Positions 36,960-46,640 of a stretch of 64,000 bases of DNA are shown here, in pieces. The notes beneath the pieces were generated by a model, which was not told the origin of the DNA, did not search any database, and saw nothing but the letters and a program-made list of their open reading frames with translations. Both the position numbers and the translations under genes were made by a program. Source of the DNA: a virus; the IMG/VR virus record IMGVR_UViG_3300008114_000040, positions 1 through 64,000 of that record; one strand, given 5' to 3'. The number at the start of each line of letters is the position of its first letter. Position 1 is the stretch's first letter.

Positions 36960-39389
36960 TTATGATGAACAACCAAAACAATCAAAATCAGAATCATTTG
37001 GTTTTGGTGGTAAGTTCATATATGAGTAATCCACTTTAACAGGTTCTGGTGTTGTTTTTGGTTTTTCCTTTTTACTGATGTCAACTGCCAAGTGTTTTGC
37101 ACCAGTTGATATCGCTCTTGTTCTCACATAATAACATAAAGTTTTTAAACCTTTTTCCCAAGCATGGAAATGTGATGATGTTATTTTTGATAAAGTCGGA
37201 TTGGCCATATAGATATTCATTGATTGTGATTGATCAATAAATGGTGCCCTATCAGTTGCCATATCAATAAGTTGTTTTTGTGAAATCTCCCAAATTGTTT
37301 TATATTTAGGAATTAAATGTTCAATTCGTTTCACTTTTTTAAGATAGTTTTTATCTTCCGGATCCAAATAGTTATTGAAATTAATATTCTGAATTGACCC
37401 TTCATTAATAATAATTTCATTTTTTAAGTCCTCACACCAGATTCCAATTTTTTCAAAATCATTAATAAGATACTTATTTACAATTAAAATCTCACCCCCA
37501 ACTACTCGTCTATTAAATAGAGCAGAATGTGCTGGTTCCGTCATCTCAAATGAACCGGTTACCTTAGCGGAACTTGCTACGGGCATTTGTGCCGTAAATA
37601 GGGAATTACAAATCCCATATTCTTTTACACTATCTTTTAGATTATTCCAATCCCACATACCAGATAAATTAGACTCATTTAACCCCCACATATCATATTG
37701 GAATATACCTTGTGACATTGGTGAATTATTAAAGTAAGTGTACGGTTCGTATTTTCCTTCTCTACACAATTGATTACTTTCATATATTGCAGCATAATAA
37801 ATTGTTTCAAAAATATCTTTATTCAATTTTTTTGCTTCATCAGATGTAAAAATATAATCCATTAAATAAAATACGTCCGCCAAACCTTGCGTCCCAATAG
37901 CGATAGCTCTTTGTTCTAAACCACCTTTTCTCCCTTTTTCAGTTGAGTAATTATTAATGTTAATAACCTTATTTAAGGCTCTTACCACTTTTCTAACTTC
38001 AGTAAATAATGATTCAAAATTGAATTTTCCATTTTCAACAAAGTTTTTCAGTACCATAGATGAAAGAGTACAGATGGCTGTAGTTGTCTCATCCGTAAAT
38101 TGATAAATTTCGTTACAAAGATTACTTTGTTTTATTACCCCAATATTTTGGTGATTAGTTTTTTTGTTAGCATTATCTTTTGAACATAAATAAGGTACCC
38201 CCGTCTCCACTTGTGATTCAATGATTTTAGTCCATATGGTTTGAGCTGAAACCTTTTTACCGATACTTAACCTTACCGCTTCATTATAAACTTCTTCATA
38301 TTCATCACCATAACAATTTTGTAGTGGTTTTAAACCGGCTTTAATTATATCATTTGGACAAAACAAATACCAGTCACTATTATTTTTTACGGCTCTCATA
38401 AAATTATCTGGAATCCAAATTGCGGTAAATAAGTCACGAGCTCTTAACTCTTCTGCGCCTGTATTTTTTTTGATATCTAAAAGATCAATAATATCTCTAT
38501 GCCAAGGTTCAATATAGATCGCAGCACTTCCAGGTCTCCTCCCTTGTTGGTTGAAGTATCTTAGTGATTCATTTACAATTTTTAAATACTTCAACAACCC
38601 ACCGGCATAACCACCAGATGATGATATTCTACTTTCTTTACTTCTAATGTTTGACATTGAAAGCCCGATCCCAGCAGCATCAGATGAAAATGTTGAAATA
38701 TCATTTAATGTGCCTAGTAAACCGTCTCTTGAATCTGAATTATTATAGTGTAACACACACGAAGCTAATTGAGGTACTTTCGTACCAGCATTAATCATAA
38801 TAGGTGTTGCTTTTGAGATAAGTTGTGTGGATAGTGATTTATAATACTCAGCAGCTTCACTAAATGAATCAGTAACCCATAGTGCGACCCGCATATACAT
38901 ATGTTGTGGACGCTCAATTACCTGACCATTAGGTCTTTTTAATAGATACATTTCTTGAAGTGACCTCCAAGCAAAATAATCAAAATTATAATCATTATCA
39001 TGGTTGATTACCATATCAATTGTATCATCACCATACTCATCAATAATTTGAATTAATTTTTCATTAACCACACCATCTTGGTGTAATAACCTCATTGTTT
39101 TAGAAAAACTATCATCCGTTTCTTTATGGTAAGATGAAATTGCGACTGATGACGCTAATCTGGAATAATCATAATGACTACCAGTATAAGCTGCGGCAAT
39201 TTCATAAATGAGTTTATCTAACTCCTTTGTTGTTATTTCACCTTCTGTTGGTACAGATGTGATAACCTTAATAAAAATCTCATCGGAGTTAACATTCAAC
39301 CCTTTTGCTGCTCTTTTAACTCTGTTATAAATTTTTTGTGGATTAAATGATGCACTTTCCCCACCTCTTTTAATTATTTTTAATGGCAT
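36960..39389 (-). CDS. nrdA: Ribonucleotide reductase class Ia, large subunit
   Basis: This 809-residue enzyme reduces ribonucleotides to deoxyribonucleotides with NrdB. An ATP-cone domain occupies ~1-95, starting LKIIKRGGESASFNPQKIY. Active-site residues are in place: Cys211 in ASCVLHYN; Asn423, Cys425 and Glu427 in NLCNEI; Tyr753/Tyr754 in CYYVRTR for radical transfer; and the C-terminal redox pair Cys804/Cys807 in CFGC. Length and order fit class Ia. An intact ATP cone suggests allosteric activity control, though key residues were not checked. The gene follows nrdB after 10 nt and ends at a strong terminator. Confidence 0.97.
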   Translation of the reverse strand: MPLKIIKRGGESASFNPQKIYNRVKRAAKGLNVNSDEIFIKVITSVPTEGEITTKELDKLIYEIAAAYTGSHYDYSRLASSVAISSYHKETDDSFSKTMRLLHQDGVVNEKLIQIIDEYGDDTIDMVINHDNDYNFDYFAWRSLQEMYLLKRPNGQVIERPQHMYMRVALWVTDSFSEAAEYYKSLSTQLISKATPIMINAGTKVPQLASCVLHYNNSDSRDGLLGTLNDISTFSSDAAGIGLSMSNIRSKESRISSSGGYAGGLLKYLKIVNESLRYFNQQGRRPGSAAIYIEPWHRDIIDLLDIKKNTGAEELRARDLFTAIWIPDNFMRAVKNNSDWYLFCPNDIIKAGLKPLQNCYGDEYEEVYNEAVRLSIGKKVSAQTIWTKIIESQVETGVPYLCSKDNANKKTNHQNIGVIKQSNLCNEIYQFTDETTTAICTLSSMVLKNFVENGKFNFESLFTEVRKVVRALNKVININNYSTEKGRKGGLEQRAIAIGTQGLADVFYLMDYIFTSDEAKKLNKDIFETIYYAAIYESNQLCREGKYEPYTYFNNSPMSQGIFQYDMWGLNESNLSGMWDWNNLKDSVKEYGICNSLFTAQMPVASSAKVTGSFEMTEPAHSALFNRRVVGGEILIVNKYLINDFEKIGIWCEDLKNEIIINEGSIQNINFNNYLDPEDKNYLKKVKRIEHLIPKYKTIWEISQKQLIDMATDRAPFIDQSQSMNIYMANPTLSKITSSHFHAWEKGLKTLCYYVRTRAISTGAKHLAVDISKKEKPKTTPEPVKVDYSYMNLPPKPNDSDFDCFGCSS

Positions 39390-39399
39390 ATCTATTATT

Positions 39400-40347
39400 T
39401 TAAAAATCGTCAGTAAACGTTATTGTTTCATTTAACTTGGCTTTTTGGTACTCAACCGTTCTTGATTCAAAAAAGTTACCTTTTGTTTCAACGGCAATTT
39501 GTTCCATAAATTTAAATGGTTGTTCAACATTGAACTCTTTACTACAACCCATTTTCATAAGTAACCCATCAACAACAAATTCCAAATATTGTTTCATTAA
39601 GTTTGAATTCATACCAATTAACGATACCGGTAATGATTCGGTGATAAATTCCTTTTCTATTTCAAGTGCGGAAAGTAAAATCTCTCTAATCTTCTTTTCG
39701 GATGGTTTGTTTTCCAAATGATTATTTAACAAATGAATTGCAAAATCACAATGAAGATTTTCATCTTTAAAAATTAAAGAGTTTGCATTACACAAACCTT
39801 GCATAATACCACGAGACTTTAACCAGAAGATTGAACAAAAGGAACCGGAGAAAAATATACCTTCAACGGCAGCAAAAGCAACTAATCTTTCAGCAAAAGA
39901 TGCGTTCTCAATCCAATCAAGAGCCCACTTCGCTTTCTTTTGTACAGCAGGCAGTCTGTCAATAGCATTAAAACATTCGTCCTTTTCTTTTGGGTCATTA
40001 ATGTATGTATCAATTAATAATGAATACATTAAAGAGTGAATATTTTCCATAGCCAACTGAAATCCATAAAAGAACTTAGCTTCTGGGTATTGTACTTCCC
40101 TATAAAAATTTTCCGCTAGGTTCTCATTTACAATACCATCTGATGCGGCAAAAAATGATAGAACATTTTTAATGAAATATTGTTCATTTTCAGTCAAAGA
40201 TTCCCAATCTCTGATATCGTTTGTCAAGTCTATCTCCTCTGCAGTCCAAAACGCCGCTTGATGTTGTTTGTAGTATTCCCAAATATCGTTGTATTGGATT
40301 GGGAAAATTACAAATCGTCCAGGATTTTCTGTTAATATTTTTTCCAT
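39400..40347 (-). CDS. nrdB: Ribonucleotide reductase class Ia, small subunit
   Basis: The 315-residue protein is the radical-generating partner of NrdA. Di-iron ligands are in order: Asp70, Glu101 and His104 (MENIH), Glu162, Glu196 and His199 (KDENLH). The spacing Asp70 to Glu101 (31) and Glu162 to Glu196 (34) equals that of E. coli R2. The radical tyrosine is Tyr108 (HSLMY). This makes it a tyrosyl-radical class Ia enzyme. It is slightly shorter than E. coli NrdB (375). The helicase gene upstream ends 13 nt before it; a likely polycistronic message ends after nrdA. Confidence 0.97.
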   Translation of the reverse strand: MEKILTENPGRFVIFPIQYNDIWEYYKQHQAAFWTAEEIDLTNDIRDWESLTENEQYFIKNVLSFFAASDGIVNENLAENFYREVQYPEAKFFYGFQLAMENIHSLMYSLLIDTYINDPKEKDECFNAIDRLPAVQKKAKWALDWIENASFAERLVAFAAVEGIFFSGSFCSIFWLKSRGIMQGLCNANSLIFKDENLHCDFAIHLLNNHLENKPSEKKIREILLSALEIEKEFITESLPVSLIGMNSNLMKQYLEFVVDGLLMKMGCSKEFNVEQPFKFMEQIAVETKGNFFESRTVEYQKAKLNETITFTDDF

Positions 40348-40360
40348 AATAAATTTTAAT

Positions 40361-42811
40361 TTAATTGTTTTCTGATTGTTGTTCTTTTAACTTCTTTTTT
40401 TCCAACAGTTCTTTAATTCTGTTCCTATTCTTTTCTTCTTTTTGTTCTTCGTGACCTAGAAACGTCACACTTTGTTCTGTATCAATTTCCAACATTCCGT
40501 TGTCAAACTTACAATTTTCAAACACAATACCATCTTTACCAATTCTGGATTTTGTGATTGCAATTGTCGCCAAATTCATTTCTTTTTGTTGTAATGATTT
40601 TGCAACCGTAATAATGACGTGGGCAACTTGTGCTTTCTTAATAGATCCACCCATTTGATCAGTTGTTACAACATCAGATGAGATTGAACTTCTTGAACCT
40701 TGGGTGGCCGTCCATCCCGCAATATCAAGTTCATGACACATTGATTCAAAACCTCTCATTACTGAACCCTCACTTTTCCATTCGTCGCCCAAGTTTTTAT
40801 CCGGAACAACACAATCAATATAATCCAAAATAAGCAAATCAATCTTTGTTCCTTCGGCCATCATTTTTCTTATCTGAGTTTTAATCTGATTCATTGTTAC
40901 CGTATCTGATGGTAATTTTTTCATAATCAACTTATTCTTTCTTGTTGATTGGATGTGTTTAACTTTTGCCATAACTTCCTCTCTATTTTCAGAAAGTTCG
41001 TCCGGATGAATTCCAGTCCAAAGTGTCATATGTTTTCTTTGAATAATTTTTGCATTGTCCTCAAAGAAAATCTGAAGTACATTATACCCCAAATTAAAGG
41101 CGTGATTGGCAATTTTTGTGGTGAAGGTCGTGTTATGTGTTAAAACATAATCTCTGGTTACATACAAGCAATCTGGGTTTGATACTTTAATACAAACCGC
41201 TTCTTCATCGTGTGTGTGACTTATTGACTTAACATACTTTTGTTCAACATATTTTGTTCTTTTATAATACCTACTAACTTTTCTCATTAGTTTAAATGGT
41301 ACAACATCATTAGCAAAGGAAATTGTAACATTATAAGTTAGTTGACCTTGTTTTTTCTCACCATTGATTCTATAAGTTGGTATTTTTGTTTTAACTCTAA
41401 CAGTACCACCTAAAGATAATACAAGTTCTCTAACATCCTCACTAAGTTGTTTTGATATGGTTGTAAATTGAACCAATCCTTTTTTAGCTACGTACCCATC
41501 AGTGTCCATCAAACCGCGAAGTATTTCAATTCTGTTGTCCAATGAATTATACAAATAATCTTTTGGTATGAATTTGTTGTTTGATTTCATTCCCTTCAAA
41601 CCATATGTTTCCAATTTTTTGGCAACATCACTTTTCAATCTAATTACCTTGATTGTTTTTTCATTGGTTTTGGTATATTCTGTAAAGGCGGTATGTTCTG
41701 ACAAATGTGAAATATTTTCAAACAACTCATCATCTTTTGTTGAAATAATGGGGTTACTTTGATTTAAATAACCATCACCCAACAATAACCCCATAAGGTA
41801 TGGATCAATAGTTACTTCTTTTTGTTCAAACTCAATTGGGGCAACCACTGGAAGTCTATAATTGTATCTACCTCTTTTTTTGATGTCATTTACCATATCC
41901 AAGGTTTTAACAACTTTGTATCCAAAATTAGGTGAATAAGTGTTTTTTCCTTTAACTCTTACCTTTCTGGTTCTCATATTAAGTGTGTTTACACTCCACA
42001 AATGTTCAGCGTCACAATTGGAAAATGTCCCATCACTAAACTCAACTTTATAGATCGGTCTGATACCTTGGGGGTACACCCCCAATACATATTGTTCTTT
42101 ACCATCGGAACCAATAACTTTATCACCCACTTTTAGATCGCCCATTTTGGTCCAACCTTTTGGTGTTAAAACCGGTTCAGAAATTGGATTAGCTTTTCCC
42201 GTTCCGGTAGGGGCCAAAAATACCCCAATTTCACCCTTAGCCAAACCACCCTTTAAAAGGTTATCAATACCTGGAATTCCAAGTGGAATTGGGTGTCTAA
42301 AATCATCATCCAAAACCTCATCCAAGTTAAAAAATACATCCATTGTACCTTTGTCAACTTCACCAACTTGAAGGGCCCCTCTGACCATTTCTTCCAGTTT
42401 ATCATAACTTTCAAAATCTCCCTTATCAATTATTGATTGGGCTTTGGTCATAACTTTTTGAAGTTCTTGTTGTTTACAGAATTTAAGTGATTTTTCTTGA
42501 ACAAAAATGGATCCTTCATCTGATACATTCTTTACTTGGTCCAAGGTGTCCAAAACACTTTTTTGGGCCATCGGTGAACTAATTTCAGATTTGGTTAATT
42601 GTTCCAGAGTGTCAAACGTTGGTGTATGTTCATACTTTGAATAATATTCCTTAATCATCTGACAAATGATTTTGAAATATTGGTTATCAAAATAATTTGG
42701 TTCAATAACTTCAATGATGGAATTGGAAAAATCCTTATAAATTATAATGTTATTTAATAGTTGAATCTGAAAGGTGTTTCCTAAGTATCCGAAGTTTTTT
42801 TTGTCTGACAT
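40361..42811 (-). CDS. gp41: Replicative DNA helicase (gp41/DnaB type) interrupted by an intein
   Basis: The 816-residue precursor should splice to a 462-residue helicase, near the length of T4 gp41 (475). The N-domain is helical. The RecA-like domain starts at [20 protein letters not shown], and Walker A GTGK ends at residue 206, where the intein begins. After splicing the motif reads GTGKTTF. Walker B is LLILDYIDC at ~659-667, and a later TATQGSRSS matches DnaB motif 3. Spliced protein is expected to unwind the fork and recruit primase. A Lys/Glu-rich C-terminal tail follows. Unspliced protein cannot have a working ATP site. Confidence 0.92.
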   Translation of the reverse strand: MSDKKNFGYLGNTFQIQLLNNIIIYKDFSNSIIEVIEPNYFDNQYFKIICQMIKEYYSKYEHTPTFDTLEQLTKSEISSPMAQKSVLDTLDQVKNVSDEGSIFVQEKSLKFCKQQELQKVMTKAQSIIDKGDFESYDKLEEMVRGALQVGEVDKGTMDVFFNLDEVLDDDFRHPIPLGIPGIDNLLKGGLAKGEIGVFLAPTGTGKANPISEPVLTPKGWTKMGDLKVGDKVIGSDGKEQYVLGVYPQGIRPIYKVEFSDGTFSNCDAEHLWSVNTLNMRTRKVRVKGKNTYSPNFGYKVVKTLDMVNDIKKRGRYNYRLPVVAPIEFEQKEVTIDPYLMGLLLGDGYLNQSNPIISTKDDELFENISHLSEHTAFTEYTKTNEKTIKVIRLKSDVAKKLETYGLKGMKSNNKFIPKDYLYNSLDNRIEILRGLMDTDGYVAKKGLVQFTTISKQLSEDVRELVLSLGGTVRVKTKIPTYRINGEKKQGQLTYNVTISFANDVVPFKLMRKVSRYYKRTKYVEQKYVKSISHTHDEEAVCIKVSNPDCLYVTRDYVLTHNTTFTTKIANHAFNLGYNVLQIFFEDNAKIIQRKHMTLWTGIHPDELSENREEVMAKVKHIQSTRKNKLIMKKLPSDTVTMNQIKTQIRKMMAEGTKIDLLILDYIDCVVPDKNLGDEWKSEGSVMRGFESMCHELDIAGWTATQGSRSSISSDVVTTDQMGGSIKKAQVAHVIITVAKSLQQKEMNLATIAITKSRIGKDGIVFENCKFDNGMLEIDTEQSVTFLGHEEQKEEKNRNRIKELLEKKKLKEQQSENN
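41132..42193 (-). other. Intein with LAGLIDADG endonuclease, in helicase Walker A
   Basis: Residues 207-560 of the precursor (354 aa). The N-terminal splicing block is [20 protein letters not shown], with Ala at position 1; the end is [10 protein letters not shown] with Asn last, and the next host residue is Thr. Two LAGLIDADG motifs are seen: [11 protein letters not shown] and [11 protein letters not shown]. Ala at position 1 marks the less common splicing route that skips the first thioester step. Insertion is between Lys206 and Thr of GTGK-T. Boundaries follow from motif alignment. Confidence 0.9.
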
Positions 42812-42847
42812 ATTGATTAATTTCTAGGTTTGTAAAAATAAATATAG

Positions 42848-43300
42848 TTAAGCAAACGAATAATTTAGATATTCATAAGATAAATTTTTACCTGAAAAAA
42901 TGTCAGTTAGGTCTTTTAGAATGTTTTTTATGTCTGGTCGTACATCTAGGGTATATCTGACCTTCGGAGGGTATACTTTTGCATCAATGGTTCTATGACA
43001 AATTGTCTGATTTCCCACCTTTAAAATAACGTTAAATACTTCCGGTCCGTCCGTATTTGATGTGTTTAATACACTTGGATCTTCTTCAATTTGGTATTTG
43101 TTATCCAACATATAAACCAAACACTTTTTTCTCAATTTTGTTTTAAGTTGTTCTGACAAATCTTTAATGTATTCATAAAGTTCAACGGAGTTTTGTGCGT
43201 TCTCGTTGAAGTTTTTAACATTAAAGAAACGTTGTACAACAAAATTGTTGTTTAGTGTAATTAGAAATTCAACCTTCGTGAAATCATACTGCTCTTTCAT
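42848..43300 (-). CDS. Hypothetical protein in replication block (150 aa)
   Basis: Unrecognised. It starts MKEQYDFTKVEFLITLNNNF, has VELYEYIKDLSEQLKTKLRKK in the middle and ends with LKDLTDIFSGKNLSYEYLNYSFA. No membrane segment, zinc finger or nuclease motif is visible. It lies 4 nt after the RNase H/FEN gene and 36 nt before the helicase, so a role in replication is possible. A CTATATTTAT motif is in the gap before the helicase start. Confidence 0.6.
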   Translation of the reverse strand: MKEQYDFTKVEFLITLNNNFVVQRFFNVKNFNENAQNSVELYEYIKDLSEQLKTKLRKKCLVYMLDNKYQIEEDPSVLNTSNTDGPEVFNVILKVGNQTICHRTIDAKVYPPKVRYTLDVRPDIKNILKDLTDIFSGKNLSYEYLNYSFA

Positions 43301-43304
43301 AATC

Positions 43305-44312
43305 TTACTTTTTTGTTTTAAATTTTGTTTTTTCTTTTCTTGTTAGTTTTAAAAATGGTTTTAAAAAATAAACCCACTGATCATCTCCCTTGGGTAGATA
43401 TTTAAATAATCCGTCCTCCATCATCATCCGAATTAAGTTTTTATACCCTCTTCCGTCAGGATCCAATGACTCAGAATAATATAATTTAACCAATTCCTTT
43501 CCTTCTTCACTTATTAGTGGTTCGGACAAATCCACTATCTTTTTGTTTACTTCAAAAAACTCATCACCAAATATCCCCTCCTTTGTTCGCCCAGTTAAAA
43601 GGTTCTTTAATGTGGTGTTGTCCTTTTGTTCTTTCAGTAAATCCTCACCTCTTTTTAAAATATCGGAAAAACTTATTTCTTTTTCAAGTATCTCAGGAAA
43701 TAACTTTACAAAAGTTTTTTCTCCAAGATAATAAATCCCATTAATATTGTCGGATTTGTCACCAGAAATAATTTTAAAAGTTTTTACATTGTAGTGTGGA
43801 ATCTCAATGGAGTTCATTTTGATTGTATCCCCCTTTTTATAATACTTCTTGGTGTTTGGTGAGTAAATGGTCACATCTTCCGAAATAAGTTGTGTAAGGT
43901 CTCTATCCGCACTGAAAATCGTTTTTGATTCATCCTTTGCAATTTTACAATAATAGGCAATTAAATCATCGGCTTCCGAATTTTCAAACTCAACTTGTCT
44001 AACGAACATTTCTTCCAAATATTGTTTAACTCGTTGTTTTTGTTTGTTATAAGATAACTCCAGATTTTCATCCTCAGATCTTTTTCTATTTAACTTATAG
44101 TTTGGATATACCATTCGTCTTTGTGATGAACTTGTTTCACCATCCCAAAACACAACGGTTTTGTTGAAGTTATCTTCATCAATGAACCTACGTAAGGTAT
44201 TTAAAAAGTGCCAAATACCACCAACGTGTTCAACACCATTGAAATATCCTTTAACACCATAAAAACCAATCGTTAAAAGGTTGTCACCGTCAACCAATAA
44301 GGTTTTAGTCAT
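43305..44312 (-). CDS. rnh: 5'-3' exonuclease / RNase H (FEN-type)
   Basis: The N-terminus LLVDGDNLLTIGFYG carries the first metal-binding Asp (Asp8, with Asp10 next). Further acidic motifs of the flap nuclease family follow: VVFWDG, FENSEADDLIAYY, SADRDLTQLI and ISGDKSDNINGIYYLG. This is the arrangement of T4 RNase H, which removes RNA primers from lagging-strand fragments. The 335-residue length fits T4 RNase H (305). It overlaps the methyltransferase gene by 8 nt. The helix-hairpin-helix region after SGDKSDNI is present, so the enzyme looks complete. Confidence 0.88.
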   Translation of the reverse strand: MTKTLLVDGDNLLTIGFYGVKGYFNGVEHVGGIWHFLNTLRRFIDEDNFNKTVVFWDGETSSSQRRMVYPNYKLNRKRSEDENLELSYNKQKQRVKQYLEEMFVRQVEFENSEADDLIAYYCKIAKDESKTIFSADRDLTQLISEDVTIYSPNTKKYYKKGDTIKMNSIEIPHYNVKTFKIISGDKSDNINGIYYLGEKTFVKLFPEILEKEISFSDILKRGEDLLKEQKDNTTLKNLLTGRTKEGIFGDEFFEVNKKIVDLSEPLISEEGKELVKLYYSESLDPDGRGYKNLIRMMMEDGLFKYLPKGDDQWVYFLKPFLKLTRKEKTKFKTKK

Positions 44313-46386
44313 TGATTATTTCATTAAGGGGGTTTGACAATACTGGTTTGTTTTTTGAAATATAATCTGAGAAGAACTCAGAAAAAATAGCTTCCATTAC
44401 CGGGACACAAATTGAGTTTCCGGCCAAAGATACGTGGGCGGTGTTTGATAACGATGTTGATAGTAACAAATCAATGTCTTCTTCTTTAACACCCATAAAC
44501 CGATAACCTTCCCTTGCGGTGATTGTTCTTACACGACCGTCTTCTGTCATAATTTGGGGTGAACCACTTGTCGTTAAAGTTGGGGAACATCCGTCAACCG
44601 AATAAATCCTTCTGGCTTGATCATAACTTATGTCATCCCTTCTTGCGATTAATCTACAAATGGTATCTTTTTTTGGTTGATGAGGTGTGTAATTACAATC
44701 AACAATTAAGTCGGGATTAAAATTTTCATCAATAAATGAACGCATCGGAACTCTCGGTTTTTTGTGATTGTTTACATTTTCCATTTTTTGTTTGACCTCG
44801 TCTGAGTCTCCGTGTAATACTGAAATCATAAAAACACGTTCTCTATTTTGGGGACAACCAAAATCAGCTCCGTTTAAAAGTTTCCAATAAGATGTGTAAC
44901 CTAGACCTCGTAAGTAATAGATGTGTTTTTGAAAGTTATCAATGTGATTTTTGGAAACAAGGTTTTTGACATTTTCCATAAGTAGATACTTCGGTCTGTT
45001 AGTTGAAAGGATTCTCTCAACATCAAACAATAATCCACTTCTTGTCCCTTCTTTTATCCCTTGTTGATTTCCAGAAATTGAAATATCTTGACAATTATGG
45101 GCAATACAACCATTAGCGGTAAAAGAGTGATCCTCTTCAACTTCAATATCATAAACAAAATCACTAGTCAATGTATTTTCAACATCTATCACTTTAGACC
45201 AAACATATCCGTTATCATAAAATATTTTATTTCTTTTTATTTCCCCTATTTTGAATCTTATTTCGTATGATGGTCTTTGATTAACGACTCTATTTTCAAT
45301 GATACAAGTTGGGGGTCTTTCTGATCTATAAATGGAATATGGTACCCGATACACTTTACTAACGCATTGTGCAATACCATAAATTAACTCCCTACTAGTA
45401 CTTGAAATACTATTAGTATTGTCTTTTTTAACGTTCCCATCAGCAGAAAAATATCCCTCAATAAAAGACTCCAATAAATTCGTAGGTAAATCTAAAACAG
45501 TATTATTTAGATGTTTACCGTGTGCGTATTTTCCAAACTGAGACACAAATAAACCTATTTCTTTTTTTGGTAAATGTATCTTATATGTTGACCCATCTCT
45601 AACAACTGTTGCGTTAAATTGTAATTTTTCTAATCTTTCACTAATTTCTTTAAGTTCTTTGTCATTTCTGTTTGTACAACAAATTATTATACCTCCTTGG
45701 TGTCTTAACCAACCATCACCAATGTATCTTCCAATTACCCACCAAAAATCTTTATTATCCATATAACTAGATAATTCATTTTTGTGTCTTGTTTTTCTAC
45801 CATCTTTCCACTTAAAACTAATACCATCCCATTTAGGAATAATACTATTTTGATTAATAGCAACCCCAAGATAGTCATTACTTGTTAAATCTTTACACTC
45901 TTTCCAGTGTGGTTCTGTTATATTATTTTTATCACCGTCTATCTTAGTTCTAACATAAAATCTATGATTTTCAGTTGTTTTTAACTCATTAAATATAGGT
46001 GATTTTATTTTCCATATTTCTTTTTTTCCTTGTTCAAATTTATTTGTAACTTTTTTGTATGTGTTAGTATGTGTTAAAACTAAATCATTAATTTCAACAT
46101 CTATAATATTTTTGTGTCCAGTACTAGTTAAAACAAGTGTATCCTTAGTAAAACATGGGAAGGAGTATGTTAATAAATCACATTCTGGGAATTTTGTTTC
46201 ATCAATTTTTTTAATATCACCCAAATTACCATTTGTCGTTTTATGTAAAACGTCATAACATTCATTGGCTGGTCTGAAATTATCACAATTAGAAACAACT
46301 TCATAATTAACACCTAAATATTTAAGTGCTAGCTCCTGTGTTCCGTAACCGGAAAATAATGATATTACTTTTAACTTTTTGTCCAT
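44305..46386 (-). CDS. DNA (cytosine-5) methyltransferase interrupted by an intein
   Basis: The 693-residue precursor should splice to a 339-residue C5 methyltransferase, typical of the M.HhaI class. Motif I is VISLFSGYG at 8-15. The motif IV Pro-Cys-Gln is divided: Pro77 before the intein, and catalytic Cys432-Gln433 after it. Motif VI is MENV (470-473) and motif VIII is PQNRERVF (~512-518). The C-terminal motif X is VSLAGNSICVPV. It should methylate cytosine in DNA; the recognition sequence is unknown. No cognate restriction gene lies nearby, so phage DNA protection or regulation is likelier than a full restriction-modification system. Confidence 0.92.
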   Translation of the reverse strand: MDKKLKVISLFSGYGTQELALKYLGVNYEVVSNCDNFRPANECYDVLHKTTNGNLGDIKKIDETKFPECDLLTYSFPCFTKDTLVLTSTGHKNIIDVEINDLVLTHTNTYKKVTNKFEQGKKEIWKIKSPIFNELKTTENHRFYVRTKIDGDKNNITEPHWKECKDLTSNDYLGVAINQNSIIPKWDGISFKWKDGRKTRHKNELSSYMDNKDFWWVIGRYIGDGWLRHQGGIIICCTNRNDKELKEISERLEKLQFNATVVRDGSTYKIHLPKKEIGLFVSQFGKYAHGKHLNNTVLDLPTNLLESFIEGYFSADGNVKKDNTNSISSTSRELIYGIAQCVSKVYRVPYSIYRSERPPTCIIENRVVNQRPSYEIRFKIGEIKRNKIFYDNGYVWSKVIDVENTLTSDFVYDIEVEEDHSFTANGCIAHNCQDISISGNQQGIKEGTRSGLLFDVERILSTNRPKYLLMENVKNLVSKNHIDNFQKHIYYLRGLGYTSYWKLLNGADFGCPQNRERVFMISVLHGDSDEVKQKMENVNNHKKPRVPMRSFIDENFNPDLIVDCNYTPHQPKKDTICRLIARRDDISYDQARRIYSVDGCSPTLTTSGSPQIMTEDGRVRTITAREGYRFMGVKEEDIDLLLSTSLSNTAHVSLAGNSICVPVMEAIFSEFFSDYISKNKPVLSNPLNEIIND
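45094..46155 (-). other. Intein with LAGLIDADG endonuclease, in methyltransferase active site
   Basis: Residues 78-431 (354 aa). It starts CFTKDTLVLTSTGHKNIIDV, with Cys at position 1, and ends ANGCIAHN, followed by the catalytic Cys of the host protein as the +1 residue. LAGLIDADG-like motifs are VIGRYIGDGWL and FIEGYFSADGNV. It is equal in length to the helicase intein but clearly different in sequence. The +1 nucleophile for splicing and the methyltransferase catalytic Cys are the same residue. Confidence 0.92.
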
Positions 46387-46429
46387 TTGTTTTTTTTTAT
46401 AATAAAAATATAGTATTTTTTTGTATCAA

Positions 46430-46588
46430 TCAATTTTCGTTTCCATTTTTAATATATTCCTTCAATAGTTTATTAACTAGGGAAGAAAGATTAATGGATT
46501 TGTCTTTAAAATGTTGTGGAATATACGGTTCAACCGTGACACCAATTTTAACTTTTTTTTCCTCGTCTTTAATTTTTTTTCTTCCCAT
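46430..46588 (-). CDS. Small ribbon-helix-helix-like DNA-binding protein (52 aa)
   Basis: A short frame with an ATG at 46588: MGRKKIKDEEKKVKIGVTVE, then a turn and INLSSLVNKLLKEYIKNG. The strand VKIGVTVE followed by two helices fits the MetJ/Arc (ribbon-helix-helix) fold, used as dimeric transcription repressors. The N-terminus is basic. It lies 52 nt after uvsX and 43 nt before the methyltransferase, in a gap that otherwise has no gene. It could be a phage transcriptional regulator. Its targets cannot be read from sequence. Confidence 0.65.
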   Translation of the reverse strand: MGRKKIKDEEKKVKIGVTVEPYIPQHFKDKSINLSSLVNKLLKEYIKNGNEN

Positions 46589-46640
46589 ATATTAATAAAT
46601 ATCAGTAAAATAATAAAAATATAGAATTTATAGAATTTTT

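Noticed and set aside
44305-46386. Complete restriction-modification system
   Set aside because: Only the methyltransferase is present; no adjacent endonuclease other than the intein's own homing domain.
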